A stretch of 64,000 bases of DNA from Trabulsiella odontotermitis (GTDB taxonomy: Bacteria; Pseudomonadota; Gammaproteobacteria; Enterobacterales; Enterobacteriaceae). Numbering within the stretch: position 1 is the stretch's first letter; the number at the start of each line of letters is the position of its first letter. The notes under the pieces were generated by a model that made no database searches, was not told the origin of the DNA, and was given only the letters and a program-made list of their open reading frames with translations. A program made the position numbers and the translations under genes. The stretch lies in the NCBI RefSeq assembly GCF_030053895.1, contig NZ_CP125781.1, forward strand, positions 1,488,001 through 1,552,000. The letters are read 5' to 3'. Positions 8,536 through 16,314 of the stretch are shown piece by piece.

Positions 8536-9572
8536 GAGCGTTACTGTTCAGCCTGCTGGTGCTGTTTTCCGCTGCCGCCTTTGCCGCGACGGACGTGATG
8601 ACCTTTCGCGATGAGGCGCAGGAGCAACAATTCCGGCAGTTGACCGCCGAACTGCGTTGCCCGAAATGCCAGAACAACAGCATTGCTGACTCTAATTCCA
8701 TGATCTCCGTTGACATGCGTCAGAAGGTCTATGAACTGATGCAGGAAGGGAAGAGCAAGCAGGAAGTGATCGATTACATGGTGGCGCGCTACGGCAATTT
8801 CGTCACTTATGATCCGCCGCTCACCCCGCTGACGGTGCTGTTGTGGCTGATCCCGGCCGTCGCTGTGCTGACGGGGGGATGGGTGATTTTTGCCCGTACG
8901 CGGCGTCGGGAGCTGAAAGCGAAAGACGATGTCGTGCCACAACCGACGGCAGTTGCCCCGCTGAATCTGTGGTTGCTGGTGCCGGGCGTGGTGGTGGCGC
9001 TGGTTCTCAGCGGCTGGAGCTATTACCAGGTCGGCGGCTATGAAAAAGTGCGCGTCTGGCACCTGGCGACAGCGCAAACCGATGCGCTGATGGATCGCGT
9101 GCTCGACCAGAAAGCAAAAGCGCTGAATGTCGAGGAAATGTCGCGTCTGGCGCTGGGGCTGCGTACGCAATTGCAGGACCAGCCCAATAACGTTGATGGC
9201 TGGATGATGCTGGGGCGTATTGGAATGGTACTGGATAATGCCAGCACGGCGACGGATGCGTGGGGGCGCGCTTATGCGCTCGCGCCAACCAACAGCGAAG
9301 TGGCCGTGGGCTACGCCCAGGTGCTGATCCGCTCGCCAGACAGTAATGATAACCGCCGTGGCGGTGAGTTACTGCGTGAGCTGGTGAAAACCAATCATGC
9401 GGACGTGCGGGTGCTCAGCCTGTATGCCTTTAATGCCTTTGAAGAGCAGCGTTACGATGAAGCGATTTCGTCGTGGCAATTGATGCTGAAGCTGTTGCCT
9501 GGCGGCGATCAGCGCCGCGCTATCATTGAGCGCAGCATCGCACAGGCAATGCAACAGCGGGGTGGCAGCTAA
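8532..9572 (+). CDS. ccmH: Cytochrome c maturation protein CcmH (CcmL/CcmI fusion type)
   Basis: Start ATG 8532 gives 346 residues with a signal peptide (MRALLFSLLVLFSAAAFA). The N-terminal CcmL-like domain carries the redox motif RCPKCQN. Two membrane spans and a C-terminal TPR-rich, CcmI-like periplasmic domain (about residues 190-346) follow. It presents apocytochrome c to CcmF. The enterobacterial enzyme is normally this fused form. It is the last gene of the nap-ccm transcript and converges on narP across 17 bases; I see no clear hairpin terminator there. Confidence 0.95.
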   Translation: MRALLFSLLVLFSAAAFAATDVMTFRDEAQEQQFRQLTAELRCPKCQNNSIADSNSMISVDMRQKVYELMQEGKSKQEVIDYMVARYGNFVTYDPPLTPLTVLLWLIPAVAVLTGGWVIFARTRRRELKAKDDVVPQPTAVAPLNLWLLVPGVVVALVLSGWSYYQVGGYEKVRVWHLATAQTDALMDRVLDQKAKALNVEEMSRLALGLRTQLQDQPNNVDGWMMLGRIGMVLDNASTATDAWGRAYALAPTNSEVAVGYAQVLIRSPDSNDNRRGGELLRELVKTNHADVRVLSLYAFNAFEEQRYDEAISSWQLMLKLLPGGDQRRAIIERSIAQAMQQRGGS

Positions 9573-9589
9573 ACGCGTGCCAGGGTGAA

Positions 9590-10237
9590 TTACTGAATGC
9601 CGCGCGTTTGCAGGAACAGGATCGTCGCGGCAACCCGTGAACGGACGTTGAGTTTGCGCAGCAGGTTGCGGATATGTACTTTCACTGTCTGTTCAGAGAT
9701 ATCCAGCACTGACGCAATCTGTTTATTCGACAGGCCGCGCGCCAGTTCATGCAACACATCCAGCTCGCGTTCGGTCAGGACGCTGAACGGATCGTTTGCT
9801 CCGCCTGCGCTCTCGCGCTCCTGCAGGTAAGCGAATACGCGTTCGCTAAACGCATCCCCCCCGTTGGCGCTGTTGCGAATAGAGTCCAGCAACTCTTCCG
9901 GCTCGCCGTCTTTCAGCAAATAGCCATCTGCACCGGCGTCAATCATGGCGTAGATGTCGCTGGCTGCGTCGGAAACGGTAAGAATAACAATGCGCGCCGT
10001 CACGCCATCGCGGCGCAGCGCTCTGAGCGTATCCAGCCCGCTCATTCTTCCCATATTGAGGTCGAGCAGGATCAGATCGAGGTCGTTCTGATTGGCAAGC
10101 TCAATGGCTGTCTGACCATCGCCCGCTTCAGCAACAACGTTAAAGACACTGTCGAGTTCCAGTAACTGACGGATCCCTCGTCTCATAAGAGGGTGGTCGT
10201 CAACAATCATCACCTGAAAGGTGGTGGTCCCAGGCAT
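9590..10237 (-). CDS. narP: Nitrate/nitrite response regulator NarP
   Basis: I chose the ATG at 10237 (MPGTTTFQVMIVDDHPLMRRG), which gives 215 residues like E. coli NarP; the open frame runs ten codons further upstream. The receiver domain has the acidic pair (VDD), the phospho-acceptor Asp in ILLDLNMGRMSG (about residue 59), and the conserved Thr and Lys (ILTVSD, LLKDG). The C-terminal LuxR-type HTH (about 150-215) contains LTERELDVLHELARGLSNKQIA. It responds to NarQ/NarX and controls nap and nrf. Its placement between the two operons makes a compact regulatory cluster. Confidence 0.96.
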   Translation of the reverse strand: MPGTTTFQVMIVDDHPLMRRGIRQLLELDSVFNVVAEAGDGQTAIELANQNDLDLILLDLNMGRMSGLDTLRALRRDGVTARIVILTVSDAASDIYAMIDAGADGYLLKDGEPEELLDSIRNSANGGDAFSERVFAYLQERESAGGANDPFSVLTERELDVLHELARGLSNKQIASVLDISEQTVKVHIRNLLRKLNVRSRVAATILFLQTRGIQ

Positions 10238-10567
10238 AACAGACTCCATGGTCATAAAGTACCTCAAGGGTATTATTCATTATTGTTATTACGTGTGTGA
10301 TTTTCCAGATTCGCGCCAGCGCGAGAAGATCAGATATTACCTTATTTATAACAGGGTCAATAAGGGAAAAGGGCGCAATGTTAATGCTATGTCGCAAAAA
10401 TAAGTATTTATAGAAATATTGTCTGTGTGAATTCAGCAGGCTAATCCATCGTTTTTCGCAGAGAAACAACATAAATCATAAATTCTATTAATAACAAGTA
10501 GTTAAGTGTAATTTATAAAAAGTACCAACAAAGGGTTTACGGGTTTATTGATTTCAGTGCCGTGATC

Positions 10568-10583
10568 TAACCCTAAAGGTGTA
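10568..10583 (+). promoter_or_regulatory. Predicted NarL/NarP 7-2-7 site of nrfA
   Basis: Two inverted heptamers, TAACCCT and AGGTGTA, are separated by 2 bases. Each matches 6 of 7 positions of the NarL/NarP heptamer consensus (TACYYMT and its complement). The centre is 10575.5, exactly 33 bases upstream of the predicted FNR site centre. This equals the difference between the known -74.5 NarL/NarP and -41.5 FNR positions at E. coli nrfA. Confidence 0.75.
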
Positions 10584-10601
10584 TTTAACATGCATTTACA
10601 T

Positions 10602-10615
10602 TTGATTAAAAACAA
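10602..10615 (+). promoter_or_regulatory. Predicted FNR site of nrfA
   Basis: TTGATTAAAAACAA differs at one position from the FNR consensus TTGATnnnnATCAA. If its centre (10608.5) lies at -41.5, transcription starts near 10650, and a -10-like TACATA lies at 10638-10643. A leader of about 100 bases would precede nrfA. The rest of the 511-base narP-nrfA interval is A/T-rich, and I see no further gene in it. Confidence 0.75.
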
Positions 10616-10748
10616 CATTATTGTTGTGGTTTTTGGTTACATATAGAAATGAGCAATGTCATGACAGTTTTTTTGTGCGGTTACTGTCATGGAAGAAAAA
10701 TAACAGAGCCGCCATTTTCCCCGGTGGCGCAATCTGGACGAGGCCCCT

Positions 10749-12185
10749 ATGGCAAGGATAAAAATAAGCGCACGCCGTATTTTCAGCTTGATTCTCCCAC
10801 TCTGTTTTATCTTTAGCGCCCACGCTGAACCGACGGCTGTACCCGCGAAATCTGCACCCATTGAGGCAAAGAATGAAACCTTCGCCTCGAAAAACCCTGA
10901 TCAGTACCAGTCCTGGAAGGCAACCAGTGAGCAGTCAGATCGCGTTGACGCGCTGGCTGAAGATCCGCGGCTGGTCGTTCTCTGGGCGGGATACCCTTTC
11001 TCTCGCGACTATAACAAACCCCGCGGCCATGCGTACGCGGTCACCGACGTACGTGAAACGCTGCGTACCGGTGCGCCGAAAAACGCAGAAGATGGCCCGC
11101 TGCCCATGGCCTGCTGGAGCTGTAAGAGCCCGGATGTCGCGCGTCTGATCCAGAAAGATGGTGAAGACGGTTACTTCCATGGCAAATGGGCGCGCGGCGG
11201 CCCGGAAATCGTCAATAACTTAGGTTGTGCCGACTGCCACAACACCGCGTCCCCTGACTTCGCGCAGGGTAAACCGGCGTTGACCCTGTCACGCCCGTAT
11301 GCCGCCCGCGCGATGGAAACTATTGGCAAGCCGTTTGAGAAGGGCAGCCGTTTCGATCAGCAATCGATGGTCTGTGCCCAGTGCCACGTTGAATATCACT
11401 TTGATGGCGCAAACAAAGCGGTGAAATTCCCGTGGGATGACGGCATGAAAGTCGAGGATATGGAGAAGTACTACGACGCCATTACCTTTGCTGACTGGGT
11501 CAACCCGCTGTCCAGAACCCCGATGCTGAAAGCGCAGCATCCGGAATATGAAACCTGGACCGTTGGCATCCACGGTAAAAACAATGTGACCTGTATCGAC
11601 TGTCACATGCCGAAGGTACAGAACGCCGAAGGCAAAACCTACACCAGCCACAAGATCGGCAATCCGTTCGATAACTTCGAACAGACCTGCGCGAACTGCC
11701 ATACCCAGGACAAAGCCACGCTGCAGAACATTGTTGCCGAGCGTAAAGAAGCGATTCGTGTGCTGAAACTGAAAGTGGAAGATCAGATAGTCCGTGCTCA
11801 CTTTGAAGCAAAAGCGGCATGGGATGCAGGCGCGAAAGAAGCAGACATGAAGCCGATTCTGGCCGATATCCGTCATGCGCAGTGGCGCTGGGACCTGGCT
11901 ATCGCGTCTCACGGTATCCACATGCACGCGCCGGAAGAGGGGCTGCGGATGCTCGGCGGCGCGCTGGATAAAGCCGCTGATGCCCGTACCAAACTGGTTC
12001 GTCTGCTGGCTACCATGGGTATCACCCATGAAATTCCGCTGCCGGATATCTCCACCAAAGAGAAAGCCCAGGCCGCAGTTGGCCTGAACATGCAGCAAAT
12101 CAAAGCTGAAAAAGAGGACTTCCTGAAAACGGTGGTTCCGCAATGGGAAGAGCAGGCACGTAAAAACGGTCTGTTAAGCCAATAA
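10749..12185 (+). CDS. nrfA: Pentahaem cytochrome c nitrite reductase NrfA
   Basis: A 478-residue periplasmic enzyme, identical in length to E. coli NrfA, reducing nitrite to ammonium with six electrons. A signal peptide (to about residue 26, SAHA) is followed by the catalytic haem site CWSCK and four CxxCH sites: CADCH, CAQCH, CIDCH and CANCH. The lysine-ligated CWSCK haem needs the dedicated NrfEFG lyase encoded downstream. The first cistron of nrf is preceded by NarP/L and FNR sites. It may also act in NO and hydroxylamine reduction, as is known for the family. Confidence 0.98.
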   Translation: MARIKISARRIFSLILPLCFIFSAHAEPTAVPAKSAPIEAKNETFASKNPDQYQSWKATSEQSDRVDALAEDPRLVVLWAGYPFSRDYNKPRGHAYAVTDVRETLRTGAPKNAEDGPLPMACWSCKSPDVARLIQKDGEDGYFHGKWARGGPEIVNNLGCADCHNTASPDFAQGKPALTLSRPYAARAMETIGKPFEKGSRFDQQSMVCAQCHVEYHFDGANKAVKFPWDDGMKVEDMEKYYDAITFADWVNPLSRTPMLKAQHPEYETWTVGIHGKNNVTCIDCHMPKVQNAEGKTYTSHKIGNPFDNFEQTCANCHTQDKATLQNIVAERKEAIRVLKLKVEDQIVRAHFEAKAAWDAGAKEADMKPILADIRHAQWRWDLAIASHGIHMHAPEEGLRMLGGALDKAADARTKLVRLLATMGITHEIPLPDISTKEKAQAAVGLNMQQIKAEKEDFLKTVVPQWEEQARKNGLLSQ

Positions 12186-12194
12186 CCCCCATCT

Positions 12195-12212
12195 CCGCCC
12201 CTTGCGGGGCGG
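12195..12212 (+). other. Intercistronic hairpin between nrfA and nrfB
   Basis: CCGCCCC-TTGC-GGGGCGG forms a perfect 7-bp GC-rich stem 9 bases after the nrfA stop. There is no run of T after it, so it is more likely an mRNA stability or partial-attenuation element than a full terminator. That would suit higher expression of nrfA than of the downstream genes. Confidence 0.6.
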
Positions 12213-12231
12213 ATTGATCAATGGAGTGAAT

Positions 12232-12798
12232 ATGAGCGTACTACGTTCGTTATTAACTGCCGGGGTGCTGGCGTCAGGCCTGTTATGGAGCCTTTCCGGG
12301 ATGTCCGAAACGCCAGCGCCACAGGATCCCGACCAGCGCTGGACGGTGACCCAGCAGCGCAATCCGGATGCCGCATGTCTTGACTGTCACAAACCCAATT
12401 CTGAGGGGATGCACGGCAAACATGCGTCAGCGATTAACCCGGGTAATAAACTGCCCGTAACCTGTACCAACTGCCACGGTAAGCCGTCGCCGAAACACCG
12501 TGAAGGTGTGAAAGACGTCATGCGTTTCAATGATCCGATGTACACGGTAGAACAGCAGAATAGTGTCTGTATGTCCTGCCATTTACCGGAACAGTTACAG
12601 AAAGCGTTCTGGCCTCACGATGTCCATGAGACAAAAGTGGCCTGCGCCAGTTGCCACCAATTGCATCCACAGCAGGATAAGATGCGGGCGTTGGACGATA
12701 AAGGACGGATTAAATTGTGCGTAGATTGCCACAGCGATCAGCGTACCAATCCGCACTTTAATCCGGCGTCAGTGCCCCTGTTTAAGGAGCAGCCATGA
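12232..12798 (+). CDS. nrfB: Pentahaem cytochrome NrfB
   Basis: ATG 12232, preceded by GGAG, gives 188 residues as in E. coli. A signal peptide precedes five CxxCH sites: CLDCHK, CTNCHG, CMSCHL, CASCHQ and CVDCHS. NrfB is the soluble periplasmic electron donor to NrfA, receiving electrons from NrfCD. The 3' end overlaps nrfC by 4 bases. Confidence 0.96.
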   Translation: MSVLRSLLTAGVLASGLLWSLSGMSETPAPQDPDQRWTVTQQRNPDAACLDCHKPNSEGMHGKHASAINPGNKLPVTCTNCHGKPSPKHREGVKDVMRFNDPMYTVEQQNSVCMSCHLPEQLQKAFWPHDVHETKVACASCHQLHPQQDKMRALDDKGRIKLCVDCHSDQRTNPHFNPASVPLFKEQP

Positions 12799-13466
12799 GT
12801 TGCTCACGTCGCCAGCTAATCACCCGTATGGGCGCGCTGATTGCGATCAGCGGGGCGGCGGGGCAGATTGTGGCAAAAACGCTGAATATTAACGGAGTGC
12901 GTTACGGCATGATCCACGACGAGTCGTTGTGCATCGGCTGTACCGCGTGTATGGATGCCTGCCGGGAGGTGAATAACGTCCCGGAAGGCGTATCGCGGTT
13001 GACCATTATTCGCAGCGAGCCGATTGGCGAATTCCCGGACGTGAAGTATCGGTTTTTCCGCCATTCGTGCCAGCACTGCGATCTTGCGCCTTGCGTAGAT
13101 GTGTGCCCGACCGGCGCCTCTTACCGTGATGCGGCCAATGGTATTGTGGATGTGAACCCGGACCTTTGCGTGGGTTGCCAGTACTGTATCGCGGCTTGTC
13201 CGTACCGCGTCCGCTTTATCCACCCGGTCAACAAGACGGCGGATAAATGCGATTTTTGCCGGAAGACCAACCTCAGACAGGGGAAACTGCCTGCCTGTGT
13301 TGAATCCTGTCCGACGAAAGCGCTCACCTTTGGCAATCTGGACGATCCCAACAGCGAGATCTCTCGTCTGTTGCAGCAAAAAGCAACCTACCGCTTCAAG
13401 CTGGCGTTGGGAACGAAGCCGAAAGTCTATCGCGTACCGTTTAAATATGGAGAGGTGAGCCAATGA
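12795..13466 (+). CDS. nrfC: Ferredoxin-like quinol dehydrogenase subunit NrfC
   Basis: A 223-residue, four-cluster ferredoxin of the DmsB/NrfC family with a twin-arginine leader (SRRQLITRMGAL). Cysteine groups are CIGCTACMDAC, CQHCDLAPCVDVC, CVGCQYCIAAC and CDFC...CVESC. It forms the periplasmic side of the NrfCD menaquinol dehydrogenase that reduces NrfB. Overlapping starts and stops link it to nrfB and nrfD. Confidence 0.96.
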   Translation: MSCSRRQLITRMGALIAISGAAGQIVAKTLNINGVRYGMIHDESLCIGCTACMDACREVNNVPEGVSRLTIIRSEPIGEFPDVKYRFFRHSCQHCDLAPCVDVCPTGASYRDAANGIVDVNPDLCVGCQYCIAACPYRVRFIHPVNKTADKCDFCRKTNLRQGKLPACVESCPTKALTFGNLDDPNSEISRLLQQKATYRFKLALGTKPKVYRVPFKYGEVSQ

Positions 13467-14419
13467 CCCCCGCTTCTGCTTTCCATTTTGAGTCGCTGGT
13501 CTGGGACTGGCCGATCGCGATTTACCTGTTCCTGATAGGTATTTCCGCCGGGCTGGTCACGCTGGCGGTGCTTCTGCGCCGTTTTCACCCTGCCGAGGGC
13601 ACCGCAGAAAGCTCGCTGATGCGCACCACGCTGTTCATTGCGCCAGCCGCCATTATTCTTGGTCTGGTTATTCTCATTTTCCATCTGGCGCGGCCGTGGA
13701 CATTCTGGAAACTGATGTTCAACTACAGCCTGACCTCGGTGATGTCGATGGGGGTGCTGCTGTTTCAGGTCTACATGGTGGTGCTGATCCTGTGGCTGGC
13801 GGAAATTTTCGACAGAGAGACGATCGCATTACAACAGAAGTATTTCCCGCGGCTGACGTTTGTTGAGAAGGTACTGAAACTGTTGACCGTCATTCAACGA
13901 CCGCTGGAAACAGTGATGCTGGTGCTGGCGGTATTGCTGGGCGCTTATACCGGTTTTCTGCTGTCGGCGCTGAAGTCCTATCCGTTCCTCAATAACCCGG
14001 TGCTGCCGGTGCTGTTTCTGTTTTCAGGCATCTCCTCGGGTGCCGCGGTGGCGTTGATCGCGATGGCGTTTCGTCACCGCAATAACCCGCACAGTACGGA
14101 AGTCCACTTTCTTCACCGTGTCGAAAAACCGGTGTTCTGGCTGGAAGTCTTCCTGCTGGCCGCGTTTTTCGTCGGGCTGGCGCTCGGCGATGACGGCAAA
14201 ATGCGGGCGCTGGTCGCCGCGCTGGGCGGTGGGTTCTGGACCTGGTGGTTCTGGATTGGTGTGGCGGGTATTGGTCTGGTTGTCCCGTTGCTGCTGAAAC
14301 GGTGGGCGACGCGTGAATCTGCGTTTGTTGGTGCGCTCATTGTCAGCGGCGCCAGCCTGACCGGTGTTCTGCTGCTGCGCTTCTACATTCTTTATGCAGG
14401 ACAGTTAACAGTGGCGTAA
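13463..14419 (+). CDS. nrfD: Integral membrane quinol dehydrogenase subunit NrfD
   Basis: A 318-residue protein with about eight membrane spans. It is the founding type of the NrfD/PsrC family, which oxidises menaquinol and passes electrons to NrfC. Clear hydrophobic segments include WPIAIYLFLIGISAGLVTLAVLL near the N terminus and GGGFWTWWFWIGVAGIGLVVPLLL near residue 253. Length matches E. coli NrfD. nrfE follows closely. Confidence 0.95.
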   Translation: MTPASAFHFESLVWDWPIAIYLFLIGISAGLVTLAVLLRRFHPAEGTAESSLMRTTLFIAPAAIILGLVILIFHLARPWTFWKLMFNYSLTSVMSMGVLLFQVYMVVLILWLAEIFDRETIALQQKYFPRLTFVEKVLKLLTVIQRPLETVMLVLAVLLGAYTGFLLSALKSYPFLNNPVLPVLFLFSGISSGAAVALIAMAFRHRNNPHSTEVHFLHRVEKPVFWLEVFLLAAFFVGLALGDDGKMRALVAALGGGFWTWWFWIGVAGIGLVVPLLLKRWATRESAFVGALIVSGASLTGVLLLRFYILYAGQLTVA

Positions 14420-14436
14420 GCCCGGTAAGGTGATTT

Positions 14437-16314
14437 CTGGAACTGTTTGTACCCGAAGCGGGTTTTCTGGCATTACTGCTTAGCCTCGGGGCCAGCCTGC
14501 TGACCCCGGTGGCGACGCTCATGGGTGTTCGCCAGCGCTGGCAGGGGATCACGCGCCTGGCAGTCATCGGGGTGTGGTGGCAGTTTGCGTTCCTGTTGCT
14601 GGCGTTTGCGATACTGGTTCAGAGTTTCATCAGTGATAACTTCACGGTGGTCTATGTTGCTCAGCATAGCCACCGTTCGTTGCCTCTGGGGCTCAAAATT
14701 GCCGCTGTGTGGGGCGGCCATGAAGGCTCCCTGCTGTTGTGGCTCGTCTTCATTTCCGCCTGGAGCGCGCTGTTCGCCTGGCGCTACCGGCAACAAACCG
14801 ACCCACTGTTCGCGTGGACGCTGGCGCTCCTGTCGGTGCTGACCGCGTCGCTGCTGCTGTTTGTTGTTCTCTGGTCCGATCCCTTCGTTCGCCTGTTTCC
14901 GCCTGCCGTGGAAGGGCGCGACCTCAACCCGATGCTGCAACATATCGGGCTGATCCTGCATCCGCCGCTGCTTTATCTCGGCTATGGCGGGCTGATTGTG
15001 GCCGCAGCCGTGGCGCTGGCGTCGTTGCTGCGCGGCGGGTTCAGCGCGGCGGTGGCCTGGGTCTGCTGGCGCTGGGCGCTGGCAGGCTGGTGCGCGCTGA
15101 CGCTCGGCATCATTCTGGGATCGTGGTGGGCCTATTGTGAGTTGGGCTGGGGCGGCTGGTGGTTCTGGGATCCGGTTGAGAATGCCTCGTTGATGCCGTG
15201 GCTGTCGGCAAGCGCGTTGTTGCATAGCTTGCTTGCCTCGCGGCAGCGGGGGATTTACCGCCACTGGTCGCTGTTGCTGGCGATCCTCACCCTAATCCTG
15301 TCGCTGCTCGGCACGCTCATCGTCCGCTCGGGGATCCTGGTGTCGGTGCATGCGTTCGCGCTGGATAACGTACGCGCGGTACCGCTCTTTGCGCTGTTCG
15401 CGCTATTAAGCCTGGGCTCATTGTTGCTGTATGGCTGGCGGGCGCGGGTAGAGCGTCCGGCGGCGCGCTATACCGGCTGGTCGCGGGAAACATTGCTTCT
15501 GGTTTCGCTGCTGCTTTTCGCCGCCGTGCTGCTGATTGTGCTGATCGGCACGCTCTACCCGATGCTCTATAGCCTGGCCGGAGGGGGAAGGCTTTCCGTC
15601 GGCGCACCGTATTTTAACCTCGCCACTCTGCCGTTTGGCCTGCTGATGCTGATAACGCTCGGCCTGGCCGCGGGCGGTGTCCGGAAGCGATCACCTCGCA
15701 GCAACGGGCGGCGCCGGGCGGGCATTGCCGTCATTGCGCTGGCGGCAGTGGCGCTTTGTTGGTCGCTGGGAGACCAAGTCGCGCTGCCCTGCGGGCTGGT
15801 GGCTGGCGTGATGGCGTCGCTGTGGGGGCAACCGCTGAGCCTGCTTAAGCGCCAGTTACCTGCGCTGCTGGCGCATACCGGCGTGCTGCTGGTGGCGGCT
15901 GGCATTATCTTCTCCAGCGGCAGCCGCCAGGAAATCAGCGTTAACCTCGCCCTGCGGCAGAGCGTGACACTGGCCGGTTATACGTTCCGTTTCGAGCGGC
16001 TGGAGCAACTGGCGAAGGAAAACTACACCACCGAAAAAGCGTTTATCGACATTTACAAAAATGACGAACGCCTCGGCACGCTGACCCCGGAACGCCGTTA
16101 CTATTCCGCGCGCCGTCAGCAAATGGTTGAGCCTGCCATTAACTGGGATTTGCTGCATGACCGGTATGTAGTGATCGGCGAAAAAACCGGAGAGAATCGT
16201 TTTGCCATGCGTTTTTATGTGCAGACGGGCATCCGCTGGATCTGGGGCGGCGGCCTGTTGATGATCGCAGGCGCGCTGCTGAGCGGCTGGCGTGGGAGAC
16301 GCTGCCATGACTAG
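14437..16314 (+). CDS. nrfE: NrfA-specific haem lyase subunit NrfE
   Basis: A CcmF-family protein with about 15 membrane spans and the GGWWFWDPVENASLMPWL motif. It works with NrfF/NrfG to attach haem to the CWSCK site of NrfA. The CcmF-like first span is encoded from 14437 (LELFVPEAGFLALLL aligns with MPEVGNALLCL of CcmF). Between the in-frame stop at 14431 and GTG 14509 there is no ATG, GTG or TTG. A strong ribosome site TAAGGTGA (14426-14433) precedes CTG 14437, so I propose a CTG start (625 residues). The alternatives GTG 14509 or ATG 14521 lose that span. Function is secure; the start is not. Confidence 0.85.
   Translation: MELFVPEAGFLALLLSLGASLLTPVATLMGVRQRWQGITRLAVIGVWWQFAFLLLAFAILVQSFISDNFTVVYVAQHSHRSLPLGLKIAAVWGGHEGSLLLWLVFISAWSALFAWRYRQQTDPLFAWTLALLSVLTASLLLFVVLWSDPFVRLFPPAVEGRDLNPMLQHIGLILHPPLLYLGYGGLIVAAAVALASLLRGGFSAAVAWVCWRWALAGWCALTLGIILGSWWAYCELGWGGWWFWDPVENASLMPWLSASALLHSLLASRQRGIYRHWSLLLAILTLILSLLGTLIVRSGILVSVHAFALDNVRAVPLFALFALLSLGSLLLYGWRARVERPAARYTGWSRETLLLVSLLLFAAVLLIVLIGTLYPMLYSLAGGGRLSVGAPYFNLATLPFGLLMLITLGLAAGGVRKRSPRSNGRRRAGIAVIALAAVALCWSLGDQVALPCGLVAGVMASLWGQPLSLLKRQLPALLAHTGVLLVAAGIIFSSGSRQEISVNLALRQSVTLAGYTFRFERLEQLAKENYTTEKAFIDIYKNDERLGTLTPERRYYSARRQQMVEPAINWDLLHDRYVVIGEKTGENRFAMRFYVQTGIRWIWGGGLLMIAGALLSGWRGRRCHD

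Noticed and set aside
10200..10472. Minus-strand open frame of 90 codons upstream of narP
   Set aside because: It overlaps the start of narP, is A/T-rich and has no recognisable domain; the region is regulatory.
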